A stretch of 64,000 bases of DNA. Source: Istiophorus platypterus (Eukaryota; Chordata; Actinopteri; Istiophoriformes; Istiophoridae). Shown here one piece after another: positions 26,101-39,700 of the stretch (position 1 is its first letter; every line of letters begins with the position of its first letter). The position numbers and the translations under genes are program-made. The stretch lies in contig CM029119.1 in the NCBI GenBank assembly GCA_016859345.1, forward strand, positions 2,996,609-3,060,608. Reading direction: 5' to 3'. Below the pieces are notes generated by a model. It was given only the letters and a program-made list of their open reading frames with translations, was not told the origin of the DNA and made no database searches.

Positions 26101-29100
26101 AATAAACTTTGGGTTCTAATATATTACACACAATTATTTCTATATTAATGTAAACTTACTCAAATTAAAGCTGTCACCTGGCACTTTAATGTAGTATCAA
26201 GATTTTAATACAAACTGAAATTGCTGATGCTCAGAGTCTGAAGATTATAAAATTTGTCCAAGCACTCACAATCTAGGCTAAAACTGTTTCAGGTTTAACC
26301 CAGCCTCTATACCCCAGCCAGACCAAAGACTGAGTGACAGACCAACCAACATCACCAACACCAACACCAACACCAACACCACCAGCTCAGCCCTCTTGCT
26401 AGTGGCCTTCGGGCTAAGGCCTTAACTATGAATCACAATGTCCCCACTTCATGCCTCTCTCCATCTCTCTCTCCCTTCATTTCCTATCATCTCTCTACTC
26501 TCAACTTACTAATAAAGACACAAAATGTCCAAAATATGTCATACTTTAAAAAATACATGTTTACATATTCCAGGTGTATTCATCTCTGCTGGCTCCGAAC
26601 ATCACATCTTTGTTGTTTTCATCAGAACAAATCACTGTAAAATCACTTTCCCTGCCCATATCCAAACATCATTAAAAGGCAGGAATATTGAACAGCTGGA
26701 GTGGATGAAGCATCTGTGTCAGTGATACATTAACCTCATGCTGGGAGATAGTTTATCCACTCTCACCTCAGCCTGTGAGAGCTGGCTGGCCTTGGATCAA
26801 ATGATGACAGCATCCCTGCCTTTTTATGTCCTGCATTACTTCTATCCACATCTACACTGAGTATAAAAATGTTCCAAACACCAGCTCTTTCCATTAAACT
26901 GACTGTCTATGTGAATCCATGGGAGAGATTTGATCGCATATCGATTTTCCCTTTTAAATCATCTGACATATTGTCGCAGGGAGGAAGGATTTAGCGGAAC
27001 GAGGAATTCTTGATTTACAGCAACCAAGATATAGATTTTCTAGAGGGGTGTTCAACTCCAAGCTTTCCATTTTGTTCTCACTGTGGAGATCAGCCTTGTG
27101 TCTCACTATTATAGCTTTTCAGCTGTCAGCCCAAAATGTTAGATTGTAATTTTCTTTCAGTAAATCTCTACATGTCCTCTTTGTGTGTTCCAGGTTCAGC
27201 TGATCCACTACAATCATGAGCTTTACACAAATTACACAGAAGCTGCCAAAAGCCCCAATGGACTGGTCATAGTGTCCATATTCATGAAGGTAAGTCTCAT
27301 ACATACTATATGTTTGAAAACTCCTTGTCTGCCAATGGGTAGATTGCACTCACTCACAAGAAGTGAATTTTATCTTGAGATGTCCAAGTAGCAGGTACGA
27401 TGAAATTTTGTAATTGGTTATACACGGGGAATCCAACAGAATACTAATCATCACATTGGACAGAAGATTTCAACATTCCACTTAATATACTGATGTGCAC
27501 TTACCAGCTACAATGGCAGTACAAGGAACTTGAATTGGTTTAATCAGTGTTCAAGCATTACAAGACAGCTACAGTATATAGTACACAGATGGAACATGTA
27601 GGCCAAAATGAAACAGAGCTTAACAACATGTTCAGTGCAGAAAAGACTCAATTATAGGTGGACCAAAGTTCATTCAGGTCTAGAAACACTAATATTTACC
27701 ACTGTAACATCCAAAACAGCATTAAGGTTTAAATGATCAACTCCTAAGAACCAACTGATGCACTTTTTTCACTTTTTTCGCAAGCTAATTCTTAGACACA
27801 ACTCAGTCAAACATGAACTAATAGATTAAACACATACTGCTGGAACCTCAAAGGCTCTTTGTAGTGACAGCACTTTCTGCAATGCCAGTTGGAGAATTTT
27901 AGAAATCATAAAAATTTGGCCTCATTATTATCAAATTTAGACATCAGGTGATTTTTTTGTCTCGATATTGACGTTTGGAAGGAAAAAAAATAGGCCTCAG
28001 GTTAAGCACATAGGTAAGTGGCTGACTCAGTGGCAGCATTAAACTTCAGGTTTACCTGACCCAATATATGATGAGAAGCCTGGTGGCAAAATCGCAAATC
28101 ATATTCATTCCAGAGGAGAAAAAGAAAAAATAATAGGCCTCTTCAGAGTAGACATTTTGACTTATCATAATAGTAAAATCACAGGTATTACCAATCAAAA
28201 AATGAATGGCTCTTTTTGCTTTTCTTGTAATGACATGTCAAAATGTCCACTATGAGAAATGTCTGCTGACGCACCTAAATTGAATGCAAACATCATTCAT
28301 TTTATTTACACGGATGTTTTCTTCCCACTGAAACATGGTAAATTGTCTTCTGTGACAAAATACCTATAGGAGTGATAAAGTCCATGAAAATTTGCATGTT
28401 TTACATATCAGTACAAATATTTTATTATTAATTCACAAAAAATCTAAATCAAATCAATATTTGGTGAGACCACCCTTTGCCTTTAAAACATCAGCAGTTT
28501 TCCTAGGTACATCTGTGTTCAGTTGTTCAAGCTATTTGGCAAGTTGGTCGTTCCAAGCATCCTGGAGAAGTTGGCACTGTTCTTCTGTGGACTTAGGCTG
28601 CCTCCGTTGCTTCTGACTCTTCATGTGATCCCAGACAGACTCCATGATATTGAGATCAGGGCTCAGTAGGGGCCAGACCAGCTGTTGCAGGACTCCTTGT
28701 TCTCCTTGTCTCTTAAGATAGTTCTTTATGACTGGCTCTATGTTTGGGCTTATTGTCATGCTGCAGAAGGAATTTGGGACTGATCAAATGCCTCCCTGAT
28801 GATAATGTCTCATGGATAAGAGCCTGGATGAGCCTTTTAGTTAGTTATTCTAATTTTGAGTTAAAGTTACATTAAATGTATTGAATTATATGAAGAAATG
28901 AAAGATGTGTTTACAAGGCTTTTATCCCAGAGCTGAAAAAATAATAATTTTAAAGTAGTTTCATCCTATTTGCTATAAACTTAAATGTTATTTGGTTTTG
29001 TCTGTCAGATCTGTCACTGCTTTTTCAGCCTACGGAACTCAGTGCAACAGTGCCCAGAACATAAACAGTACCATTCATGTGCCAAATGATAGCACTTCTA

Positions 29101-32100
29101 AGTAGCCTCACTTTTTCTGAAAATAACAGTATATAGCCCAGCCAAGACATGTGGACTGTATCCGTGCCATATGCCTGTAAATAAAGGGAATGAAAATAGA
29201 ACAGAAATAGTCTTCGAATTAAGTTGGAATGAGGTAGAATCAAAGTTTGCCAAATATGGATGTGATTTTACATGGTTCTCATTTAAAAAGTTTTTCAGTT
29301 TATGTCCATATTCCACATCATTGTATCATGGTTTATTCATCTTTTTAGACACAAAATGGAGTAGTTATTTGTGTTAGTATATATTAAGATATTGGTTTAA
29401 AGAAATCTCAGCAGTTAAAGTTTTCTTCCCCATGATGGTTGCAGTGCACCAACCTCTCCACTCTCCAGCCCCCACTGAGTCTTTTCTTGAAATCTTCTAC
29501 ATGTTCAACTAATGAACTTGTGACTTACAAATAAATTAGTAATCCAATTATCCTCCAAAGCAACACAATGTTCTCCTCTGCTTTATGTCAGAGCTGAGCA
29601 GCAGTGCTAGGTTGGTGGCAGAACTCCCCTGTCTCTTTGTTGTGTATGAGAGGTTTCCATCTTGAATGAGAGGCTCAGAAATCAGAAAGGCAGCCAACAT
29701 CCTCAGCACATCATGCACTAAGACTGAAAAGTACCACGACTAACTGCTAATTAGCTCCCCAATGTCAAAGGGACTGTCATTTAGTCTTGAAGAGACAGGG
29801 GAGACACTGACCTAGGTCAACCCTCCTTGATTCCCCTAACCAACCAGCAGGAGAGTATGTGGGAGGAAATATGAGAGAGGAGCTGGGCTTTGGAATTGGA
29901 GTGCTTCAGGTGTAGTCGCTGTGTATGATGTCGTGAGGAAATGGCCCTAAAACGCCAGTCTGCAGCTCCACACTGATCTTAAGTGAAGCTGCCAAAGACA
30001 AATACATAATATAGTGGTACAAGACTAAATTTGAAGCTATTCTGAAATTTATTTGTTGCATCTTAAAGGTGCTGATCATCTTACAGACAAAGCAGAGTAG
30101 CAAAGTTTGGAAAGATGTTGTTAAGAGCTTCAGTTACAGAAATGAAAGTTCAGTTCATTTTTGACATTTTCGAGGATTTAACAGTATATTAATCTTCCAG
30201 TTCCAGAGCCAACACTTCCATAAGCATTTGTCCCCACTGTAAATTATTAGGTTCAAAGGACAAGACCAGCATACCCCAGTCATTGAGGTTGATGTTCTGG
30301 TAATCAATTTTAACTAACTTTCTTTTCAGAATCCTGTTTAGCTCTAAATACTATGATACCCATAAGTCACTGATGCCATGACTATCGAGGAGCCTGTAAA
30401 AGGTGGAATTAATCACAACATAATTGACAAAATTCATACAAAATTGATCCAAAACCCAAAAGTGATTCATTTCAGATACAGATTGTGTTTCAGTTTTCGA
30501 AAATGCATATTCTTCATCACTTTTGGTGGTGCACACAACCAAATTTCAAGCCCCTTGGGAGTCATCCATAGGTTTCTGCTATAATTATGTTTTAATTTAT
30601 ACAGGCTTGTCTCTTATAATTTCTAATCAAAGAATCAGATATTTTCTAATATAGTATTTTGTAGTGATAATTCCACTACTAGAGTTTTATTCCCATCAAG
30701 ACCTTGAGAGAGTCTCATTTTACATTGTCTATGCAGGTAATGAATGAGACTCTAACTAGCAGTACCCACAATAGTTAACACATTGCATCTTTGCCAAATG
30801 AGTGTTTGTCAGTGGTTCTTTGTCTAGAATGGGGGCTCTAGATAGTCTCAGTAAAGTATTTCAAGTACTTCTTACCATAGCTTTAAAAGCTTTTTATATC
30901 ATCTTTTTTATCAGTCCAAATAAGAAAGCAGAGCTGCAACAGACCCAGGCTTCCAGTCTCAGCTCAATGAGACCTACTGTACCTTATCATTAACAGAAGG
31001 GGGGAATCTTTCTTCCAACTTGGTCTTCCAAATTTTCCACCATTACTGCACCTAACAGCCACTTGTTTTTGACCCCACCCCACACTGTGTGTTTTTAAAA
31101 TTTTTGATTTAAAAGTAGTAATAGTGCTTGTGGTCAATTAAGCTGTAAAGCTGTACATCTTTAATACATCTTAAATATTAAACCTTCACGAAAGAATTAT
31201 ACTAAAACAGGCCAAAACATTTTATAGTACTATGCTGATCAATTTTTGTTAAGCCTTAGATAAATACTATAGCACACATACTGTTAAACTCATTGCCAGC
31301 AGGATAAATTCAGAGGTAGTGAAGTCCAGGAAGGACAATTTTGTTAATGCTTACATGTAAAAAAAAAAAAAAAATCCCACACGTGCCAACTAACCTGCCA
31401 CCCAATCACACACCCACACTTCTTTTTTATTAATGTCTCCCACTGTCTTGAGCGAGTTTAAACAGGTCAGTCTCTTCAGCAGTTGCACAGAGCAGACCAG
31501 TGGTAATTAGCCACATCTTTCTCAGAGCAGAAGCTCATTTTTCTCACTTTTCAGTGACTCATGCTTTCAAAGGCCTCATCAAATTTCCAATCTCCCTGCT
31601 GTGACTCAGAATGCCAGGAAGGGCTCCCATTCTAGGCATGGAGTCATGAGGCACCATTGACGGCAGCAGTGGGTGAATGCAGCTATTGCAGATATTGGGA
31701 CCGGGTTTAACTGTGAATGCAAGGGCATTTCTCTCACACATGATGCAACCATTTCATTGTTGATTGATGTAACAGAAAGAAACAGTCTGTACTTCTCTCA
31801 CACCTAATGTGAGGACAGTCCTCGAACAGGATGACTAAATACTCTCAGGTGCTTTTCTAGGACAAATGCTGAAAATGAGAGAGAAAGAAAGTGGGAAAAG
31901 TAGTGAACAGCTTGACTGTCTGGCAAATGCAAAGTAATTTCAGTTGCAGTGCACAGAGGGGGAGGAAGCACATCTCTTTTTAATCACTTAGCTAAAAGAC
32001 ATCTCAACAGTTAGAGTTATAAAGTCCACTGAGCTTGAGTGAGGGATAGATAGAGAGAAGTGGAAGGTAGAGAAAGGTCAATGAAGGACGCAGGTTGAAC

Positions 32101-33989
32101 ATGAAGTGTGAGGTGTTTCCTTTAACTATTAGCAAGAGTGTCCCAGAGTTGAGAAATGCTCCACCCCTCTGAGACTTCACAAACAATGGAGTTATTCAAG
32201 CAGAGTGAGAGTGGAATTTAGAAATAACAGTGGTTCTCTGGCTTTGGGGTCAATTAATGTGCAGTTACAGAACAAGTTTTAGTCGATTTTCTCACTAGAG
32301 TCCAAGGTTAGCCCTGTGATAGACTTGCAACCTGTCCAGGGTGTACCCCTGCTCTCGCCCAATGTCAGCTGGCTTCAGCCCCCGGTGACCCTCAAGTGAC
32401 AAGTTCAACAAAGAATGCAGGGATTAGGGGAAAGAAAGTGAGACAGGTCAGGCATCTCCAAGTAACAGGAAGATAGCTGTCATTGGGATTTTTTCATAAA
32501 GAAAACTGTCCTTGGTCAAAAGTATTAGCAAAAAGTAGTAGCTGTAGAAGTTTATGAAATTTATGATGTATCATTAGAGGTTTTATAGCAGCACTTGTAA
32601 ATAAGCTTCCCTTGTTAATATAGTCCCAATATGTTTTCACTGAAAGCAGAGAAATAAAAATAATGAATTATCACCCTGTAATACTTCAGTGGCAACCAGT
32701 GTTTACACCTGCAAATTACAACTTCCGTGATCTATGTTAATAGAATGAATTACATTGGAGTGGAATTTTCTATCAGTTATTGTAAAATGCCACAGCAACA
32801 ACTGTAATATATCAGAATTAGATTTATCAGAACATCTGTTGCTGCCCTTCTTGGTCTTTTATTTTCTTTTCAAGCATATGCAAGAAAATCAATACCAACA
32901 TCGGGTCTGGGCATTATGCACAAAGCTTTAGATGGGAAGACTGAAGGCTGTGGAAACAACTAGCCTGGCTCTGTCCAAACTTAAAAAAAAAAAAAATCCA
33001 TACCAATCCCTTTAACTCTACTAGTTAATATGTTGTATCTTGTTTTTTAAACCATCAGCATAAATGTAGGTACAACAATTTCTGGCTTTAGGGGGACTTG
33101 AATGCTTATACTATTTAGGTAGGCTAGCCATGGCCCAACTCCATCTCCATAATTAACATCACAAAAACATCACAATCGACTTATATTAGGATAAAAAAAA
33201 TACAGCGTATTTGCTGTTCAATAAAATTGATTTTTTTTTTTAGTAGTGTGTGTGTCTGTGAGTTGTTTTCAATGGTTTCTTGAAAACAATGTTCTTTGTT
33301 TTCCCAGAAGGCAAAGCATCAGCAGAAGAGAGAGTAGCAGTCTCAGAGTGTGCAAAATACATCAGTGGGTTTAGACATTTCATGGGCATTAAAGGTGATG
33401 AATTAAAAAAAAAAAAAATCACTGGCATTATCCTGTAGAGTGCTGGACTGAGTAGATAAAATTTAGTTTAATTTTGGATGGGCTGTCAATTCAATTCATG
33501 ACCAGTTTTTTTTAGTTTGTTTGTTTGTTTTTAATTTAACTCCTTTTTCACTTTCTCTTGCTGTCCTTTAATCCAGATTGCTGAAACATCAAATTCCTTC
33601 CTGAATCGAATGCTGAACAGAGACACCATCACAAGAATAACGTATAAAAGTAAGTGACTGTGCAGTAATCTAAATGTCTAAAGACCTGTACCACTTACGT
33701 TTAAAACACCAATCAACTGCCCCTTTAGTTATGAATACTAGACCTGTCAGTCTTTCTGTTCTTGCATGGCACATATGCAGTTTATAGTGATAACAGTGGC
33801 AGATTTACCACAAAATTCTTAGTCCTTTTTGAGACAATAAGTCCCCAGTTTCAGATAAATGTTAATTAGGGCAGGTACACATTTCTAGTCAGCAGCTGCA
33901 TATTTTGCAGTTATAATGGCAATTCATGGCATATATTATTAGCTTTAAGTAGTTTGCTGATTAAGCTAATGCCAGCTCCATGAATTAAA

Positions 33990-34031
<42 letters not shown>

Positions 34032-36673
34032 CTAGCTGCTAAGCTATGATAGGACAAGTGCTGTTTTACAGGTTAAGGGAACAGTCAATTGTCAATGGTC
34101 AAATAGTTTTTATTAATTAAAGGATCATTACTTCATTTCAAAGTTGTAACTGATGGGATGCTGCAGATGGGGATGATGAGATTCCTGCAAAAGAAATTCT
34201 TGATAGGTGGAGGAGGCTGTTAGGCAGCCTTCAACAGCTGTTCTCCAGAGGTTTCCCTCTGCCAGCCCACCATACTGGAGAGGCGGCATGGGCACAGAGA
34301 TTGCCTGGGGCTCGCTTGAAAAAAGAGACAAATAATTGGATTAATGGGGGGAGTAGTAAGTGGCTGGATAAACACACTGACCCCTTGTGGCAGGGAGGAG
34401 TCTCAGAGGCACCGAGCAGAGCCGGAGTGCTGCAGGCAAGGGGCAGGTGGGGGAGGGGGGGTCCTCCGGGTCCAGCTGGTGGAGCTGAAGAGGAGCATGG
34501 ATTCTGACAGCTGTCAAAACTCACAGATACACTGACTCACACACATGCACACACAGTCACACACCACCCCCTCATGCTTACGAGTCCTTAAGCATATCCC
34601 TCTTGCAGCCAGTAATGCTGCTGGCCTAACGCCTTTTTTTAAGTACATACGCGCACACAAGCAAACACAAAGACAAGTACACACCATCCAAAGAGAATTA
34701 TTTATTTCAACCCCATGATCAAAGATCAGTGATAGATCTGCTCCTCAGCTGTTGGAGGTGGATTGGTAATAGCATATAGAGAGGATCAGAGAATCTTTTT
34801 TATGGGGATTATCTCAAATTAAGTCAGTCATGCTTATTTTTAAATAAATTGATATTCTTTTGATGGATACAGTTCACAAGATGCAGTATTTAATAGTGAT
34901 GGAAAACGCGATGGATTTAGCATTAAATTGTACTGGTCCACCACGGTGACCTCATCAAAATATGCAGTCCATTTGTCAGCAAACAGCCAACAGATGACAG
35001 GTTATTGAGAGCATGCTACTGGAGTGTGAAAAGGAAGAGAGAGAGTTGCAGTCTGTCTAATTAGTGTCCCGGCAGTAGAGACAGTTTGGATAAACGAGGT
35101 TTTGTGCTGCTACACCAACTGCCTGTCATTCACAGAAACAGTAAACGATATGTGAAATAAGAAGTGAGTGAAATTTGTTATGAAAGATTAGTGTGTGATG
35201 AGTAGTGGGGGTTGGATTTATAGCCCTCACACTAGGAGGATAAATTCAGTAAACTCACAAGTAAAAAGAACAAGCCCAGTTTTTACTGATCAGACCCAGA
35301 CAAGATTATCTCTGTGCCTCTGGATTTGTGTCTGAGATTACTACTTATTTGCATCCCAGTACGCTATACCCCTCCTCATTTTATTGGAGCATACATATTT
35401 TGTCAAATATTCTGAATTCTCTATATTGCCCTCAAAATGTCCCACAATGGACTTGAAAAAAAGTAGTGCCATGGCATCTACATCACTTTTTGCTAGCATC
35501 TGTCCCTATGTGCCTGCCTTGTGATTGACTAATGACCTTTCCATGGCACTGCATGAAAACTGGGATTTTTCGTGAGTAAGCGGTATAGTAAGCGGCTATA
35601 AATTGCCATAGAAGTTCAGGTTAACGACTGTTTACTGGAATTTATAGGCAGCACAGAAAACTACCGGGAACTGCCAGGAATTGATGTGGAGTTTGAATTC
35701 CTGGCAGTTTTACGAGACGAGAAGCTTGCCAGTTGACCCCCTGCTCCCTGCACACAAAACAGCACAAAGGATCCTCAAAGCCCTTATCAAAATGTCTAAA
35801 TAGTTACTATGACATCAACTGTGAAAAATAAAGTGTTAATAATGAATATATACCAACAGCAATTAATGTGTATTGATACTTTGTTTATATAAACTTTAAT
35901 TGTATGTTTTGATCGTGATTTTTTAATGCTTGGATCAACAGAGCATGTATCTAGCCATGAATCATGAATGAACATGAGAAAAAAAAATTTTCCTTTTTTT
36001 AATCTTTAATGGTGTCAAAGAACAAAGAGCCTTTAAATCACTTTAAAAACTTGATGTTTGCATATAACAGTGAGCACAGCAATAACTGTATCTGTTCAAA
36101 CAACAAAAATGATCAAATGAACAAAATGATCAGATTATCCCATCCTGTGAATGAGCTGTCTTCCAAAGTTATGTCATGCCAAAGATCTTGGAGCTCATCA
36201 ACCAAGGGGTCTAAGAAAACATTCATATTTAGTGATGACTCCTTTGGGCTATTTTATCAGTCCAAGAAGAATCATATTGTCCTCCTTCAAACCATCTTCA
36301 CAAGCTAAATTCACCATGCCCCCCCCCGCACTCACACCCAGTATAAGTTGGGATCAGCTCCCAGGTGGATGTATCCCACATCAATGTGTAAATTACAGTT
36401 ATGTCACACTACACCTTTCAGTGATATGACAAAATCATGTGTAGTGTCCAAAATTAGACTTTACAACTCATTATATAGAAAAGAGTAATTGTTCATTATG
36501 GAGGGAATAGTTAACAAGGAAGTGATTTCTCACAAAGACTGGGAGTTGTTTCTATAAACTATGCATGCTGATGTTTAATCGCCATGAATCATGTAATCCA
36601 TTCAAAGTGCAAAAAATTCAATCAGGTACTTATAATATTTTTTTGCATGAAAAGTATGCAGAGGAATGCCCAA

Positions 36674-36722
<49 letters not shown>

Positions 36723-39700
36723 CAACATGTAACAATACTAAATGAAATGTCTAGAAAAAGTCATTATATGGACCTTGAGTCAAGAATGTTTTTGGTCAAA
36801 CTGTTCCGGGGTCAAAAAGGGCACTCAACGATACTTGTGTGTCTAGACTCCTGTGTATAAATATCTTCTTTAAACCTGATAGTGCAATACTCTGTAAAGT
36901 CAACACTGACATATTACCACCTTATAAAGTTGACACGGGGAATTTTTAGGCAAACATTTGCCTCTTCACACACCCAGCAGACAAAGAGCCACATTAGCAT
37001 TCATTTGGAGTTTTGAACGTGTTTGATAGGCTATTCACTCTCATTTTAAGCCTGTTGTCATCTCTACCAGCTCCTGAGCAAAGAATCTGGGTCTTAATCT
37101 GTAAAATATTCTCCTATTTTCTCTAGGAGCTAAATTAGTCTATCTGTCATTTTTATCTATTTGTAGACCAGAGGGGAAATATAGAGTCAGGTGATAAATC
37201 TCTGTGGTTTTGTCACTCCAAAATACCCCTTTGGCATTATACATAATTGTTCAATCCACTTTTAATATAAAAATTCTGGTTATAGTAACTTTAATAGAAG
37301 TCACACATTCCCTCGTATTCTTATTTTTATCTATCTATTATTTATTTAGTTAGTTTGCTGCTTTATACAGTGCTAATAAGATTTTCTCCCTTTAATGAGT
37401 TTGTATTTTCTTCTTCCTATAATAAAATTTTGGAACATCTGAGGGCTTTAAATATCCAGGTTCTCCCCGATACATCCGTGAATGTCATACTGCATGTCAT
37501 ATAACATGCATAGATCTGGTCGGCTCTTGCTTCAGATAGACCTGAAGATAAATTTAAGCAGTCATAAAAAGAAAAAAGGAAAAAAAAAATTGTGTTAGAC
37601 AAAATTCTAATGAGTTTCCCTGATTTTCTCTAAATTTATTTTTTCTTGTTTAATACATCATAGTTTTACCTCGTCAGGCCCATAAAGAGATTGCCTCAAT
37701 CAAAGCAATCTGAGAAAGGGAAAAATTACTCTTTGCTTGAAGACAATCCTTTTAGTAATCTGATAACAAATCCACTGCTTTTTTTTCCTGCAACTCACAA
37801 CTTCCGTACAACTTGAAACTGCGGTACAGTTTCCTAATGACAAATTTAACTTGCCCTTTCTTTGCATTTTCTGACTGCTTTTTTCCCTGCAGATGATGCA
37901 TATTTACTGAACGGCCTGAATATAGAGGAGATTTACCCGGAGACAAGTAGTTTTATCACATATGATGGATCGATGACCATCCCTCCATGCTTTGAGACAG
38001 CCACATGGATCCTGATGAACAAGCCCGTGTACCTGACACGTATGCAGGTGAGCCTCTGCCACCAATCCAGTCCTGAAACTCCCATAATTCACTGAAAATT
38101 TCCGTCTCAGCCAAGGATTCTCTCTGCTGTAGAGTCTAGCTATTGTTCTGCCTGTGAAATATGTCAGCCAAGCACTGAGGCTTTTCCTCCAAAGGTTTCT
38201 TAGCTCTTCCTCTGTTTAACCATCCATGCAGTCTGCCTGGAAAATAATTCAGTGGATCAGTATGCCTGGCTCACATTTCCATGATTTTTTACCAACTTTA
38301 TCTCAATGGCTTCCTTCTCCCTCCATGTCTTTGTCTTCATTTAAGATGCACTCCTTGCGCCTGCTGAGCCAGAACCAGCCATCTCAGATCTTCCTTAGCA
38401 TGAGTGACAACGTTCGCCCAGTCCAGCCACTAAACAACCGCTGCATCCGTACTAATATCAACTTCAACATGCAGGGCAAAGACTGCCCCAACAACAGGGC
38501 TCAGAAGCTCCAATACCGAGGTAGAAAAATTAACCTAATTCACTCTGATGCCATGGTATCTCGCTTTCCCCATCTCTGGCATTTACATTATTCAGTAAGG
38601 AGTCATATCTTGACTTTTATCATGCAGCTTCATATTTTTTCATGAGTCAATACATTATCTTCCTTATAATATTAGTATACTCCCAAGTTTTACTCTGCAG
38701 GAAAATTAAAGTTCATTAGACTTGGGATATCATTTTGGAGGTGGCTGTCATCTGTTATGATATTATTATGATAACACAGCACTCAACAAAGTATTCGTGA
38801 AGTTCTGAAAACACAGCAACATCACTGCTTCCAGTGGAACATGAAGAATCAGTCGTCAGATGATCAAACAGGCTGAAAAAGCAAACAGTTTAGCCAGATT
38901 ATCTTTTGCTTGGGTATCACTTAACAAGTTAATAATCACTTGTTAATAATATATCTTGGGAACAACAGGGCACAGTTGGGGAAAACCATTATCAAACGTT
39001 AATTAGATGATATCTTGTTATTAACAATGAGAATATATTTCCTCCTCATTATCTTGTTGCTTCAAGTACTTAGAGGTAAACTGACACCAATAATTAGAAA
39101 ATAATGTTTTACTGTCCACTTTTGATTTCTCTTCCAATTCAGTTTGGCACAATGGAGCAACAGAAATTTAAATAAGACAACAAGAGGTTATCAGATTACT
39201 AAAAACCATCACTGAATAGTCCCATCACCGAATAATACAGTTACCTAAATGGTTAAAACAGAGTGAAAAAGAAATATTAAGATTAATACTTTTCCTTATT
39301 ATTTCCAATGAGTAGGTAAAATAGGGAAAGTATCAACTTATTGCAGCTAGAGCTAACATTCATGAAAAAATTGCATCTTCCGCATTGTACATATTGTACT
39401 TACAAGTGTGTACAGTGACTGCACTGTACACACTTTTGAAAAAGCATTTTCTCCCACACACTAACACCACAAATGATTACAGTCAATATGTGCCAAGACC
39501 ACAAAAAGTAAAGGACCTGAAAAAAGTACAATGTTGACAGATAAATAGAAGACTAAAATGAATTTAAAAAAATAAAGATTTGGTCTATTTTTTTTCAACT
39601 GATTAAAGGTAAAATAAAAAAAGTATCAAAAAAAAATCACAATTTCTAAATTAAAGGAAAAACCTTCTAAACTTTAATATTTCTGTCTACACTTTTTTTT

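Larger units (their letters stand above)
12564..27193 (+). other. ca10: ca10 intron between exons A and B (14.6 kb)
   Basis: Bounded by gtgagtg and tgtgttccag. It is the most transposon-rich part of the window, with three Tc1-like remnants, two tRNA-derived SINE copies, a SINE tail and four microsatellites. Stretches with no recognised repeat and even base composition (14231-14460, 23620-23910, 26730-27110) are candidates for regulatory sequence. No alternative coding exon was recognised. Confidence 0.85.
27290..33576 (+). other. ca10: ca10 intron between exons B and C (6.3 kb)
   Basis: Bounded by gtaagtc and ctttaatccag. It contains a Tc1-like remnant (28370-28815) and two short common fish repeats (32310-32402, 32940-33070). 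Short open frames around 29.0-29.4 kb and 30.3-30.6 kb occur on both strands and show no recognised motif. Nothing else stands out. Confidence 0.85.
33650..37892 (+). other. ca10: ca10 intron between exons C and D (4.2 kb)
   Basis: Bounded by gtaagtg and ttccctgcag. It is poor in recognisable transposons. It contains a TA microsatellite, a G-rich block with a G-quadruplex pattern (34440-34470), a long repeat-free stretch (34690-35110), a 14-bp inverted repeat (35669-35709) and a TG/TA microsatellite. Short open frames in the G-rich block at 34231-34535 occur on both strands and look spurious. Confidence 0.85.

Noticed and set aside
26345..26384. Short repeated units resembling a CRISPR-like array
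   Set aside because: Contiguous hexamers without spacers in a vertebrate intron, so a simple microsatellite.
34231..34535. Overlapping Pro/Gly-rich frames on both strands
   Set aside because: Both strands are open because the block is G-rich and stop-poor, and no protein motif is present.
38226..38345. Upstream extension of the exon E open frame
   Set aside because: The frame is open to 38226, but homology and phase from exon D (ending CAG, phase 0) require exon E to begin at 38346 with MHSLRLL.
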